Source: Erysipelothrix aquatica (GTDB lineage Bacteria; Bacillota_I; Bacilli_A; Erysipelotrichales; Erysipelotrichaceae). Taken from it: DNA of 58,405 nt. Made by a program: the position numbers and the translations under genes. The notes below the pieces were generated by a model that worked only from the letters and a program-made list of their open reading frames with translations, was not told the origin of the DNA and ran no database searches. Position 1 is the first letter of the stretch. The number at the start of each line of letters is the position of its first letter. Of the stretch, positions 17,104 through 26,011 are shown piece by piece. Location of the stretch: the NCBI RefSeq assembly GCF_009828775.2, contig NZ_WTSY02000012.1, forward strand, positions 1-58,405, written 5' to 3'.

Positions 17104-17997
17104 ATGCACCAAAATGAACAATTGATGGATATCGTTAAAGATATTGCGGCACAAAGCCCGTACATCTATGTTGTAGCAATGAATGGCTCTCGCGTGAATA
17201 CGAATGTAGGCGCTGATGCTTGGCAGGATTATGATGTGGTTTATATTGTTGAAGATGTTTCAATCTTTGTGAAAGATCGCAGTTGGTTGGATTTTTTTCC
17301 GAAGCGCTTAATTATGCAAGTACCAACGGACATGGGAAGTGATCAGCCATGGCCTACTTTTTTGATGCAGTTTGAAAATGGTGATCGTGTTGATTTAATG
17401 TTCGTCCCAGTCACAGATTTAGCGACGTATTTGCAATCAGATTCGCTTGTGAAAATAATCATGGATAAAGAAGGCATGATGGAGGGATATGACCTACAGG
17501 AACCCGATGATTCTAAATACTGGATTCAAAAAGCAACACATTCAGATTATCAAGACAGTGTTAATGAATTCTTATGGCTATCGCTTTATGTAACCAAAGG
17601 GTTGAAGCGGAAGGAGCTTTTGTACGCCATTGATCACTTATCAATCATGCGCGACGAGTTATTGAAGATGATGACATGGATGGTAGGTAACAAAACAAAT
17701 CATAAAATCAGTCTTGGTAAGAATCATCGTTTGTTGAAAGTATTCATCGAAGAGGATATGTGGGCACGATTTATGACGACCTATAATTTATCAGACGCAG
17801 CATTGATTTGGGAGGCGTTAGAGACACTATTGTCACTTTATGAAATCGTTGCTGATCGCGTAGCGGATAACCAACATTTTACGTATGATCGTGGCCAATA
17901 TCACGCGATTCGAAATACAATTCTTGCGTTGCGCAAGGACGCAAATCTCTACTCAATCCATGATATAATAAGAGATACAAGTTTGGAGGTATTATGA
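17104..17997 (+). CDS. Aminoglycoside 6-adenylyltransferase-like protein (ANT(6)/AadE family)
   Basis: 297 residues aligning by eye along the whole length of streptomycin adenylyltransferases. The nucleotidyltransferase motif is GSR (28-30) with D42 and D44 in QDYDVVY; further conserved blocks are VDLMFVP and the VTKGLKRKELLYAIDH helix near 165. Family members attach AMP to streptomycin. Chromosomal homologues may have other substrates, so resistance is only a possibility. It has its own promoter, and its stop overlaps the uvrA start by 4 bp, which makes uvrA expression depend on this transcript. Confidence 0.87.
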   Translation: MHQNEQLMDIVKDIAAQSPYIYVVAMNGSRVNTNVGADAWQDYDVVYIVEDVSIFVKDRSWLDFFPKRLIMQVPTDMGSDQPWPTFLMQFENGDRVDLMFVPVTDLATYLQSDSLVKIIMDKEGMMEGYDLQEPDDSKYWIQKATHSDYQDSVNEFLWLSLYVTKGLKRKELLYAIDHLSIMRDELLKMMTWMVGNKTNHKISLGKNHRLLKVFIEEDMWARFMTTYNLSDAALIWEALETLLSLYEIVADRVADNQHFTYDRGQYHAIRNTILALRKDANLYSIHDIIRDTSLEVL

Positions 17998-20819
17998 ACA
18001 ACGATAAAATTGTAATTAAAGGTGCAAAAGAAAATAACTTAAAAAATGTAAGCTTGGAAATCCCACGTAATAAATTGGTAATCATGACAGGTCTATCCGG
18101 CTCCGGAAAGACCTCACTTGCTTTTGATACGATTTATGCAGAGGGGCAACGTCGCTATGTTGAATCACTCAGCTCATATGCACGTCAATTCTTGGGGAAT
18201 ATGGAAAAGCCTGATGTTGAGCTAATTGAAGGATTGTCGCCAGCAATTGCGATTGATCAGAAAACAACGAGTAATAACCCGCGTTCAACAGTCGGAACTG
18301 TAACTGAAATCTATGACTACTTACGTCTTATGTATGCCCGTGTTGGTGTTCCATACTGCCCAATCCATGGGATTGAAATTACCTCGCAAACAATCAAACA
18401 AATGGTTGATCGCATTATGGATTTTGAAGATCAAGCACGCCTCGAAATCCTAGCGCCAATTGTTAAGGATCAAAAGGGAGAGCATAAAGAGCTTCTTGAA
18501 TCCATGCGTAAAGAGGGATTTGTCCGCGCATATATTAATGGAGAAATGGTTCAACTTGATGAACCGTATACAGTTGAAAAGAATAAGAAAAATTCAATCT
18601 CAATTGTTGTCGATCGTGTTATCAAAAAAGAAGACAGTCGCTTCCGCTTGAGCGACTCACTCGAAACAGCAATAAAGATTAGCGATGGAATCGTAAATGT
18701 TAAAGTCGGTTCGGAAATTCATGTTTTTTCTAGTAAATTTGCATGTCCAGTCTGTGGCTTCAGTGTTCCGTCGATTGAACCGCGTCTTTTCTCGTTTAAC
18801 TCTCCGATGGGAGCGTGTCATACATGTAACGGATTAGGTATTACTCAATCTGTTGATGTTGATTATCTCATTCCCGATCCTACGTTAACGATTATGGAAG
18901 GTGGCATTCGCTACTACAAAAATATTGTTGGTAGTCAAAATATTGAGTGGCAAACATTCGAGCAACTGATGAAATTTGCGAAGGTCAATGCGGACACACC
19001 AATCAATAAAATTCCGAAAGCAAAACTCGATATTTTACTGTATGGATCGCAAGTCCCAGTGAAGTATATCATTGAATCACGTTCTGGGAATGTGTTCCAT
19101 AGAACAGAAGTAATTGAAGGTGTTGTGAATCTTATTGAGCGTCGTTTCCAAGAAACAACCTCAACATCTTCTCGCGAGTGGTATGGTTCATTCCATAGTG
19201 AATCAACATGTACAACGTGCCATGGTTCTCGTTTGAATGAAAGTGCACTGAGTGTCAAAGTAGATAACACAAATATTAGTGAATTTACCCATCATTCAAT
19301 TCGTGACGCACTTCATTTTATGGAGCATTTGAAACTTGAACCGATGAAAGCCGAAATTGCAGAACTTGTAATTCAAGAAATCGTAGGGCGCTTGTCATTC
19401 CTAAAAGATGTTGGGTTGGATTACTTAACATTAGATCGAATTGCAGGTAGTCTTTCTGGAGGCGAATCGCAGCGTATTCGTCTTGCAACGCAAATCGGAT
19501 CACGCCTTACAGGTGTTCTCTATGTTTTGGATGAGCCATCTATTGGACTTCACCAACGCGATAATGCCCGACTCATTGAAACCTTGAAAAATATGCGGGA
19601 TTTAGGGAATACACTTTTAGTTGTCGAGCATGATGAAGAAACAATGGAAGAAAGTGACTGGATTGTTGATATTGGACCTGGTGCTGGAGCACTCGGTGGT
19701 GAAGTTATTGCGAATGGACCATTATCAGAAATTATTGATAATGAAGCATCATTAACTGCTGCATATCTAAGTGGTCGCCGTAAAATTCCAACTCCGACGA
19801 AGCGTCGTAAAGGAAATAAACTTGCGATTGAAATTGTTGGAGCAAGTGAAAATAACTTAAAGAATCTAACAATAAAATTCCCACTCGGTACACTCACAAG
19901 TGTGACCGGGGTCAGTGGGAGCGGTAAATCATCGCTGGTTAATGAAGTATTAAGCAAAGCAGTCTATCAATCATTAGGTCGTCAACGTATCAAACCAGGA
20001 AAACACAAACGTATTAAGGGACTTGAAAACATTGATAAGCTAATTACGATTGATCAAAACCCGATAGGTCGAACACCACGTTCAAATCCGGCAACGTATA
20101 CAGGTGTCTTTGACGACATTCGTGATCTCTTTGCGAAGACTCAAGAAGCGAAGATGCGTGGGTATGATAAAGGCCGTTTCTCCTTTAACGTAGCAGGAGG
20201 TCGTTGTGAAGTCTGTAAAGGTGATGGTGTCAAACGTATCTCTATGCACTTCCTACCAGATGTTTATGTTAAATGTACAGAATGTGATGGACGCCGCTAT
20301 AACGAAGAAACCCTGCAAGTCCGATACAAAGATAAAACTATCTATGATGTCTTAGAAATGAGTATTGATGAAGGTGTTGTTTTCTTTGATGCAATTTCTA
20401 AAATTCGTAAAGGATTGCAAACGTTGAGTGATGTAGGACTTGGTTATATTAAGTTAGGGCAATCAGCGACAACACTATCAGGTGGAGAAGCCCAACGTGT
20501 AAAACTTGCGAGTGAGCTTCAACGTCCTTCAACAGGAAAAACAATGTTTGTTCTTGATGAACCAACAACAGGATTGCACAGTTACGATGTAGAAAAACTG
20601 ATTGGTGTACTCCAACATATCGTTGATAATGGTGACACAGTCGTCGTTATTGAGCACAACCTTGATGTAATCAAGAATGCAGACTATGTTATTGATTTAG
20701 GACCTGAAGGTGGTGACGGCGGAGGAACACTTGTTGCTAAAGGAACACCAGAAGCTATTATTAAAGTGGCCGAAAGTCATACAGGACAGTATTTGAAAAA
20801 AGTATTAGATAAGGGGTAG
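17994..20819 (+). CDS. uvrA: UvrA, excinuclease ABC subunit A
   Basis: 941 residues, the usual length. The damage-sensing ABC ATPase dimer of nucleotide excision repair. It has two ATP sites: Walker A GLSGSGKTSL near 33 with signature LSGGESQRIRL, and GVSGSGKSSL near 640 with LSGGEAQRVKL. Zinc modules are CPVCG/CHTCNG near 255-285 and CEVCKG/CTECDGR near 740-765. TTGGAGGT is the ribosome site. Unlike the common uvrB-uvrA order, another gene separates the two. Confidence 0.98.
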   Translation: MNNDKIVIKGAKENNLKNVSLEIPRNKLVIMTGLSGSGKTSLAFDTIYAEGQRRYVESLSSYARQFLGNMEKPDVELIEGLSPAIAIDQKTTSNNPRSTVGTVTEIYDYLRLMYARVGVPYCPIHGIEITSQTIKQMVDRIMDFEDQARLEILAPIVKDQKGEHKELLESMRKEGFVRAYINGEMVQLDEPYTVEKNKKNSISIVVDRVIKKEDSRFRLSDSLETAIKISDGIVNVKVGSEIHVFSSKFACPVCGFSVPSIEPRLFSFNSPMGACHTCNGLGITQSVDVDYLIPDPTLTIMEGGIRYYKNIVGSQNIEWQTFEQLMKFAKVNADTPINKIPKAKLDILLYGSQVPVKYIIESRSGNVFHRTEVIEGVVNLIERRFQETTSTSSREWYGSFHSESTCTTCHGSRLNESALSVKVDNTNISEFTHHSIRDALHFMEHLKLEPMKAEIAELVIQEIVGRLSFLKDVGLDYLTLDRIAGSLSGGESQRIRLATQIGSRLTGVLYVLDEPSIGLHQRDNARLIETLKNMRDLGNTLLVVEHDEETMEESDWIVDIGPGAGALGGEVIANGPLSEIIDNEASLTAAYLSGRRKIPTPTKRRKGNKLAIEIVGASENNLKNLTIKFPLGTLTSVTGVSGSGKSSLVNEVLSKAVYQSLGRQRIKPGKHKRIKGLENIDKLITIDQNPIGRTPRSNPATYTGVFDDIRDLFAKTQEAKMRGYDKGRFSFNVAGGRCEVCKGDGVKRISMHFLPDVYVKCTECDGRRYNEETLQVRYKDKTIYDVLEMSIDEGVVFFDAISKIRKGLQTLSDVGLGYIKLGQSATTLSGGEAQRVKLASELQRPSTGKTMFVLDEPTTGLHSYDVEKLIGVLQHIVDNGDTVVVIEHNLDVIKNADYVIDLGPEGGDGGGTLVAKGTPEAIIKVAESHTGQYLKKVLDKG

Positions 20820-20821
20820 TT

Positions 20822-21769
20822 ATGGAAGAAAGAAAAACAACAACAGTACGTGTACTTGTTGAACATTTAAAGCTTACACAATTAACCGGAGATGATGCAT
20901 CATTAAATCGTTTGGTCACAGTACCCAATACGAATCGTCCTGGACTTGAATTATCCGGATTCTTCGATTATGCAGAGAATAAACGGATCGTAATCATCGG
21001 TAAAAAGGAAACAGCATTTATTAAAGGTTTACCAGAATCTGAACAATTCAAACCATGGGATTTTCTGACATCGGAAGAAACACCGCTTATCTTAATTACA
21101 AGTAGTAATCCTTTGCCGAAAGTCCTAGCTGAAATTGCGACTGAGAAAAATTTCCCAGTATTCCGAACCGAACGCGCAAGTTCAGATGTCATGGTTGATA
21201 TGGTGACATTCTTAGATGAGGAACTCGCTCCAACAACAAATGTTCATGGAGGACTCATGAATGTCTACGGTCGTGGCGTACTTATTATTGGTGGCAGTGG
21301 AATGGGGAAATCGGAGCTAGCTCTTGAACTCATCAATCGTGGTCACTCATTGGTTGCTGATGATCGTGTTGATATTAGTCGTGTCAAAGATATGATTATT
21401 GGCTCAGCACCTGAACTTTTACGCGGAATGTTAGAGATTCGAGGAATCGGAATCATTGATATTACAAAAATGTTTGGGACTCATGCTTACCTCGAAGCGA
21501 AAGAAGTTGATTTCGTCGTCGAACTTGAAAAGTGGGACGATTCAAAAGAGTACAGACGCGTTGGAATAGAACAAGATGCTCATTATGATGCCTTTGGGTT
21601 ACAAATTCCACACCTAGTATTTCCAGTCCGAGAAGGTCGAAACATGGCCGTATTGGTAGAATCAGCAGTGCGTGATTTCATTCTGAAACAACGAGGCGTT
21701 GACACTGCTGCGGAATTTGATGCCCGCGTCATGAACTTTATTCAAAAACAAAATGAGGAGCATAAATAA
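20822..21769 (+). CDS. hprK: HPr kinase/phosphorylase
   Basis: 315 residues, bifunctional. It phosphorylates HPr on Ser46 using ATP or PPi and removes the phosphate by phosphorolysis, releasing PPi. The P-loop is GGSGMGKSE near 155, and the HPrK signature ELEKWDDSKEYRRVG lies near 235. HPr-Ser-P is the co-repressor for CcpA, tying this gene to carbon control of the maltodextrin region. It starts 2 bp after uvrA and overlaps lgt by 1 bp (TAATG). Confidence 0.96.
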   Translation: MEERKTTTVRVLVEHLKLTQLTGDDASLNRLVTVPNTNRPGLELSGFFDYAENKRIVIIGKKETAFIKGLPESEQFKPWDFLTSEETPLILITSSNPLPKVLAEIATEKNFPVFRTERASSDVMVDMVTFLDEELAPTTNVHGGLMNVYGRGVLIIGGSGMGKSELALELINRGHSLVADDRVDISRVKDMIIGSAPELLRGMLEIRGIGIIDITKMFGTHAYLEAKEVDFVVELEKWDDSKEYRRVGIEQDAHYDAFGLQIPHLVFPVREGRNMAVLVESAVRDFILKQRGVDTAAEFDARVMNFIQKQNEEHK

Positions 21770-23226
21770 TGATTGAATTTTTTCCAAACACTAAAATATT
21801 TTTAGAAATAGGACCTGTATCGATTACGTGGTATGCAGTACTTATCATGACAGGAGCAATTATTGCTTTCGTTATCAGTAAACGTAATTTACTAAAAGTG
21901 GGTTATAAAGCGGACGATATCGATGACATCTTTATTGGAACACTATTAAGTGGATTTGCTGGAGCACGTATCTGGTATATCTTATTCTTTGACTTTAAAC
22001 AATACCTCAAAGATCCAATGATGATTTTTAAAATTTGGGAAGGAGGACTCGCAATTCAAGGAGGCCTCATTGCCGGCGCAATTTTCTGCTATTTCTACAT
22101 GAAGCGTAAGCGCATCAATTTTGTTCAAGCGGCTGATCTAATTTTACCTAATGTTCTGATTGCACAAGCAATTGGTCGTTGGGGAAACTTCATGAACCAA
22201 GAGGCATTTGGCGGTATCGTTCCAGAATCCTTCTTTAATGGATTTCCAACATTTATCAAAGACATGATGTTTATCAATGGGAATTACCACCATCCCACTT
22301 TCCTCTATGAAAGTGTTGCTAATATCGTTGGTTGGATTCTCATCGTGCTCGTTTTGAAACGCTTCAGTCGTATCAAACGTGGTGATCTAACATTTGCATA
22401 TCTTATGTGGTATGGTGCTACACGATTCTTTATTGAGGGGCTTCGAACAGACAGTCTATATTTCTTCAATATTCGTATCGCACAATTAATATCTGTTATA
22501 TTCTTGCTTGTTGGCTTGTTTGGATATCTTGGTGGATTCCAAAAAATTATTGGGAAACCAAAGCCAATTATCCTTTGGGATTTCGATGGAACACTTGGAA
22601 ACACACAAGAACTTATTATTAAAACATTTAAAAAAGTATTTGAAATCCATAAACCAGACTATAACTTAAGTGATGAAGAAGTTCGTTCATTCTTAGGTCC
22701 TACGTTAGAAGATACGTTTATGAAGCATTTTGATGCTAATCGCGTGGATGCCATTATTGATGAATATCGTGAAATAAATATTGCAATGCATGCGGATTAC
22801 GTCACCGAAATGGAACACGCAACAGAAGTTTTAACTGCTTTAAAAAATGATGGCTACCGTATGGGAATTGTCTCGAATAAACAAACGGCATCCCTTATGG
22901 TTGGCGTTGAACTTCTCGAAATGCAAGATTTCTTCGAAGTTGTATTGGGAAGCGATCTCTTCAATCCTGAAAAACCTGACCCTGCGGGAATCGATCTTGC
23001 CCTAGAACAGATGAATGTCGATAAAGGTGGTGTTATCTATATTGGAGATACCCCAAGTGATATCATCGCTGGACAGCGGGCAGGTTCATTTACAATTGGT
23101 TACGTATTTGATAAAATGCGTGAGAAAGAACTTCGTGAGACCAATCCAAATCGTGTGATTGATGACTTACGCGAAGTTCAAGAAATTTTGAAGGAGGATC
23201 ATGAATGGACAATAACTATGATGTAA
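21769..23226 (+). CDS. lgt: Lgt prolipoprotein diacylglyceryl transferase fused to a PpaX-like HAD phosphatase
   Basis: 485 residues in one frame. Residues 1-255 are a seven-helix Lgt with the signature GRWGNFMNQEAFG (136-148) and TRFFIEGLRTD near 218; Lgt moves diacylglycerol from phosphatidylglycerol to the lipobox cysteine. Residues 266-475 are a soluble HAD enzyme: DFDGT with nucleophile D271, then SNKQT, NPEKPDP and IGDTPSD. In Bacillus, hprK, lgt and ppaX are separate neighbours and PpaX hydrolyses the PPi made by HprK, so the fused half is most likely PpaX; phosphoglycolate phosphatase is the alternative. No stop or internal start with a good ribosome site separates the halves. The 3' end overlaps trxB by 22 bp. 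Confidence 0.93.
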   Translation: MIEFFPNTKIFLEIGPVSITWYAVLIMTGAIIAFVISKRNLLKVGYKADDIDDIFIGTLLSGFAGARIWYILFFDFKQYLKDPMMIFKIWEGGLAIQGGLIAGAIFCYFYMKRKRINFVQAADLILPNVLIAQAIGRWGNFMNQEAFGGIVPESFFNGFPTFIKDMMFINGNYHHPTFLYESVANIVGWILIVLVLKRFSRIKRGDLTFAYLMWYGATRFFIEGLRTDSLYFFNIRIAQLISVIFLLVGLFGYLGGFQKIIGKPKPIILWDFDGTLGNTQELIIKTFKKVFEIHKPDYNLSDEEVRSFLGPTLEDTFMKHFDANRVDAIIDEYREINIAMHADYVTEMEHATEVLTALKNDGYRMGIVSNKQTASLMVGVELLEMQDFFEVVLGSDLFNPEKPDPAGIDLALEQMNVDKGGVIYIGDTPSDIIAGQRAGSFTIGYVFDKMREKELRETNPNRVIDDLREVQEILKEDHEWTITMM

Positions 23227-24143
23227 TTATCATTGGAGCAGGACCTGCGGGATTAACTGCGGCAGTCTACGCTGGGCGTGCTGGTTTGAAAACAGCAATG
23301 TTAGAATATGAAGCACCTGGTGGAAAAATGATCAAAACAGATATCGTATGTAATTATCCTGGAGTCGATAATGTTTCAGGTGTAGACTTATCCATGAAAA
23401 TGTTTGAACATTCCACAGCTTACGGAGCTGAATACATTTATGGTGAAGTATCAGAAATCATCGATGAAGGGGAATGGAAAATCGTAAAAGCGAGTGGCAC
23501 TGAGTATAAGACACATGCTGTAATTATTGCTACCGGAACCAATGAACGCACATTAGGTTTTGCTGATGATGAACGTCTCTTAGGAAAAGGGTTATCATAC
23601 TGTGCAGTTTGTGATGGCGCATTCTTTAAAAACAAAGATGTCGTTGTTATCGGTGGCGGTAACTCCGCGCTTGAGGAATCGGTATACTTAACACAATTTG
23701 CAAATAAAGTTGACCTTGTAATCCGTCGTGACGTATTCCGTGGTGACGAAGCAAATCAACGTCAAGTACTTAATAATCCAAAAATTAATGTAATCCGTAA
23801 ACACGTTCCTGTAGACTATATTGTTACAGATGAAGGAAAAGTTGGCGGTATCAAATTCAAAGATGTTGAAACCGGTGAAGAATTAGATGTTGCATCGGAA
23901 GGAGTCTTTCCATATATTGGTGCGATTCCAGCAACGGGATTCCTAGAAAATCATGAAGGTATGGTTGATGAAGAAGGGTATTTAATTGTAAATGAACAAT
24001 TGGAGACTGTCATTCCTGGAATCTTTGGTGCAGGTGATGTTATTCAAAAACATCTACGTCAAATCGTCACTGCAACAAGTGATGGTGCGATTACAGCACA
24101 AAACGCATTCCACCATATACAAAATCTAAAATCTAAGGTATAA
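23205..24143 (+). CDS. trxB: Thioredoxin reductase
   Basis: 312 residues, a low-molecular-weight NADPH- and FAD-dependent thioredoxin reductase. FAD binding is at GAGPAGLTAA near the N-terminus, the redox-active pair is CAVC, NADPH binding is at GGGNSALEE, and the second FAD motif is GIFGAGDV near 275. GAAGGAGG lies at the correct distance upstream, inside the previous gene. It closes the hprK-lgt operon, as shown by the terminator that overlaps its stop codon. Confidence 0.95.
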   Translation: MDNNYDVIIIGAGPAGLTAAVYAGRAGLKTAMLEYEAPGGKMIKTDIVCNYPGVDNVSGVDLSMKMFEHSTAYGAEYIYGEVSEIIDEGEWKIVKASGTEYKTHAVIIATGTNERTLGFADDERLLGKGLSYCAVCDGAFFKNKDVVVIGGGNSALEESVYLTQFANKVDLVIRRDVFRGDEANQRQVLNNPKINVIRKHVPVDYIVTDEGKVGGIKFKDVETGEELDVASEGVFPYIGAIPATGFLENHEGMVDEEGYLIVNEQLETVIPGIFGAGDVIQKHLRQIVTATSDGAITAQNAFHHIQNLKSKV

Positions 24144-24155
24144 CCTTAGATTTTT
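24128..24155 (+). terminator. Rho-independent terminator after trxB
   Basis: An 11-bp stem (aaaatctaagg 24128-24138 with ccttagatttt 24144-24154) has the stop codon in its loop and runs into TTTTT. The end of the T-tract is also part of the next promoter. Confidence 0.85.
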
Positions 24156-24163
24156 GCTATAAT
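24155..24163 (+). promoter_or_regulatory. Extended -10 promoter for rapZ-yvcK-whiA
   Basis: TGC-TATAAT (-10 at 24158-24163) starts at the last T of the preceding terminator. No normal -35 is present, since that region is the hairpin itself. Confidence 0.6.
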
Positions 24164-24182
24164 AGAGGTAAGAGGTGTTAAT

Positions 24183-25055
24183 ATGAATCATCTAAATAAA
24201 CCAAAAATTGTATTAGTAACCGGACTTTCAGGTGCAGGAAAAACCAGTGCAATGGCTGTCTTAGAAGATATGGGCTATCATTGTATAGACCGCTTCCCTG
24301 CTGCTTTGATTGATAATCTTATTGATGAAATTATTGCAAAGAAAACGCCTGGATATGAAAATGTTGCATTATCAGTAACTGCAAAAGATTTCTTTAAATT
24401 CTATAAACGTTTAAAAGGTATTGATGCCGAACTAACGGTGCTCTTCCTGGATGCCTCAAAAGAGCAGCTGCTTTTACGATACAAATACAACCGTCGTAAC
24501 CATCCGCTTGTGGTGGCAGGTCTTGCAAATAGCCTTGAAGAAGGACTTGATGCGGAGATAACAGAGTTTTCCGAAATTAAATCATTCGCAAGTATTATCA
24601 TAGATACGACATTCTTAACAGCGCAAAATTTAACACAAAGAATTCAACGCTTCTTTAGTGTTGAAGGTAAACAAACGCTAAATATTAGTTTCATTTCATT
24701 TGGGTATCGTAAAGGTTTACCACGAGATGCAGACCTTGTTTTCGATGTACGTTTCTTAAACAATCCATATTGGGAAGAATCGCTTCGTGAAAAAACTGGA
24801 AACGATGTCGCAGTTTACAACTACGTATTGGATGATCCCAAAACTCAAGAGTACTTAGAATATTTGAAACCATTTTTGGACTATTCCTTTGATAAATACG
24901 TGGAAGAATCCAAACATTTATTAACTGTTGCGATTGGCTGTACAGGGGGGCAACACCGTTCTGTGTCAATTGTTAATTGGCTCTATGATCAATACCGTAA
25001 AGACTACACATCCTTCAAAAACCATCGTGATGTGAAGGACGAAAAAACCGTATGA
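24183..25055 (+). CDS. rapZ: RapZ/YvcJ-family nucleotide-binding protein
   Basis: 290 residues. The N-terminal P-loop is GLSGAGKTS near 13. The C-terminal domain contains SFGYRKGLPRDADLVFDVRFL near 165 and the conserved IGCTGGQHRSV near 255. E. coli RapZ is an RNase E adaptor controlling GlmZ RNA; Bacillus YvcJ binds and hydrolyses GTP and affects competence. It overlaps yvcK by 4 bp. The conserved trio rapZ-yvcK-whiA supports the assignment. Confidence 0.95.
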   Translation: MNHLNKPKIVLVTGLSGAGKTSAMAVLEDMGYHCIDRFPAALIDNLIDEIIAKKTPGYENVALSVTAKDFFKFYKRLKGIDAELTVLFLDASKEQLLLRYKYNRRNHPLVVAGLANSLEEGLDAEITEFSEIKSFASIIIDTTFLTAQNLTQRIQRFFSVEGKQTLNISFISFGYRKGLPRDADLVFDVRFLNNPYWEESLREKTGNDVAVYNYVLDDPKTQEYLEYLKPFLDYSFDKYVEESKHLLTVAIGCTGGQHRSVSIVNWLYDQYRKDYTSFKNHRDVKDEKTV

Positions 25056-26011
25056 ATGTTGTAGTTGTCGGTGGTGGAAAAGGGCAATCTGCACTACTTC
25101 GCGGACTTAAGAACGTTGAAGGAATTAATTTGAAAGCAATCGTAACTGTCGCTGATGATGGTGGAAGTACAGGGCGTTTGCGCGAAGAATTTAATTTACC
25201 CGCAATGGGTGATATTCGAAACGTTATGCTTTCGCTTGCCGAGTCAGAAACGTTACTCTCAGTTATTATGAACTATCGCTTCGATGAAGGAACACGATCG
25301 TCATTGGCTGGGCATAATTTAGGCAACTTAATTTTCACTGCGCTTGCAACTGCGTCTGGAAACTTTATGGAAGTCATCACGCAGCTGTCACAAGTTCTCA
25401 ATGTTAAAGGAGAAGTTATCCCGGCATCGATGGATTTTATTACCCTATGTGCTCGTATGGAAGATGGTACCATTGTACGTGGAGAATCCAATATCCCTAA
25501 GTATAGCAACACCATTGATCACGTCTACTACGATGTGGATGTGAAAGCAACAGAGAATGCTGTTGCAGCAATTATGGAAGCGGATGTAATAGTAATGGGT
25601 GTGGGGTCTGTATATACATCGATTCTACCAAATCTCATCATTCCCGAAATTAAAGAAGCCATTCGTAAAACGAAAGCAAAAAAAGTCTATTACTGTAACG
25701 CAATGAGCCAGCCTGGAGAAACTGATGGCTATACTGCAGAAGATCATGTTAATGCGATTCTCAAGCACATTGATGCATCACTTGATCTAGTCGTAGCAGC
25801 TTCAGATCCAATTTCAAAAGAAGTCTTGGAACATTACGAAGAAGAAAATAGTTACCCGGTTCTCTTTAGAACACAAAATCATACCTATCCTGTTCTACAA
25901 CAAGATTTATTACATTTTGACAACAATCGTATCCGTCATGATCATGATAAAGTAGAAAAAGGATTCAAAGAAGTTTTGGAGGCATTAGGATGTCCTTTAG
26001 CAGTGAAGTAA
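25052..26011 (+). CDS. YvcK/CofD-like protein (gluconeogenesis factor)
   Basis: 319 residues of the YvcK family, which shares the CofD fold and binds UDP-sugars. In Bacillus, YvcK is needed for growth on gluconeogenic carbon sources and for cell shape. The N-terminal GGGKGQSALLRGL, then VADDGGSTGRLR and GDIRNVM, are the family hallmarks; VGSVYTSILPN and NAMSQPGETDGY are further signatures. It overlaps rapZ by 4 bp and whiA by 22 bp, so translation is coupled. Confidence 0.94.
   Translation: MNVVVVGGGKGQSALLRGLKNVEGINLKAIVTVADDGGSTGRLREEFNLPAMGDIRNVMLSLAESETLLSVIMNYRFDEGTRSSLAGHNLGNLIFTALATASGNFMEVITQLSQVLNVKGEVIPASMDFITLCARMEDGTIVRGESNIPKYSNTIDHVYYDVDVKATENAVAAIMEADVIVMGVGSVYTSILPNLIIPEIKEAIRKTKAKKVYYCNAMSQPGETDGYTAEDHVNAILKHIDASLDLVVAASDPISKEVLEHYEEENSYPVLFRTQNHTYPVLQQDLLHFDNNRIRHDHDKVEKGFKEVLEALGCPLAVK

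Noticed and set aside
17104-17997. Recently acquired antibiotic-resistance island
   Set aside because: No insertion sequence, integrase, repeat or att-like site flanks the ANT(6)-like gene, and it is tightly overlapped with uvrA.
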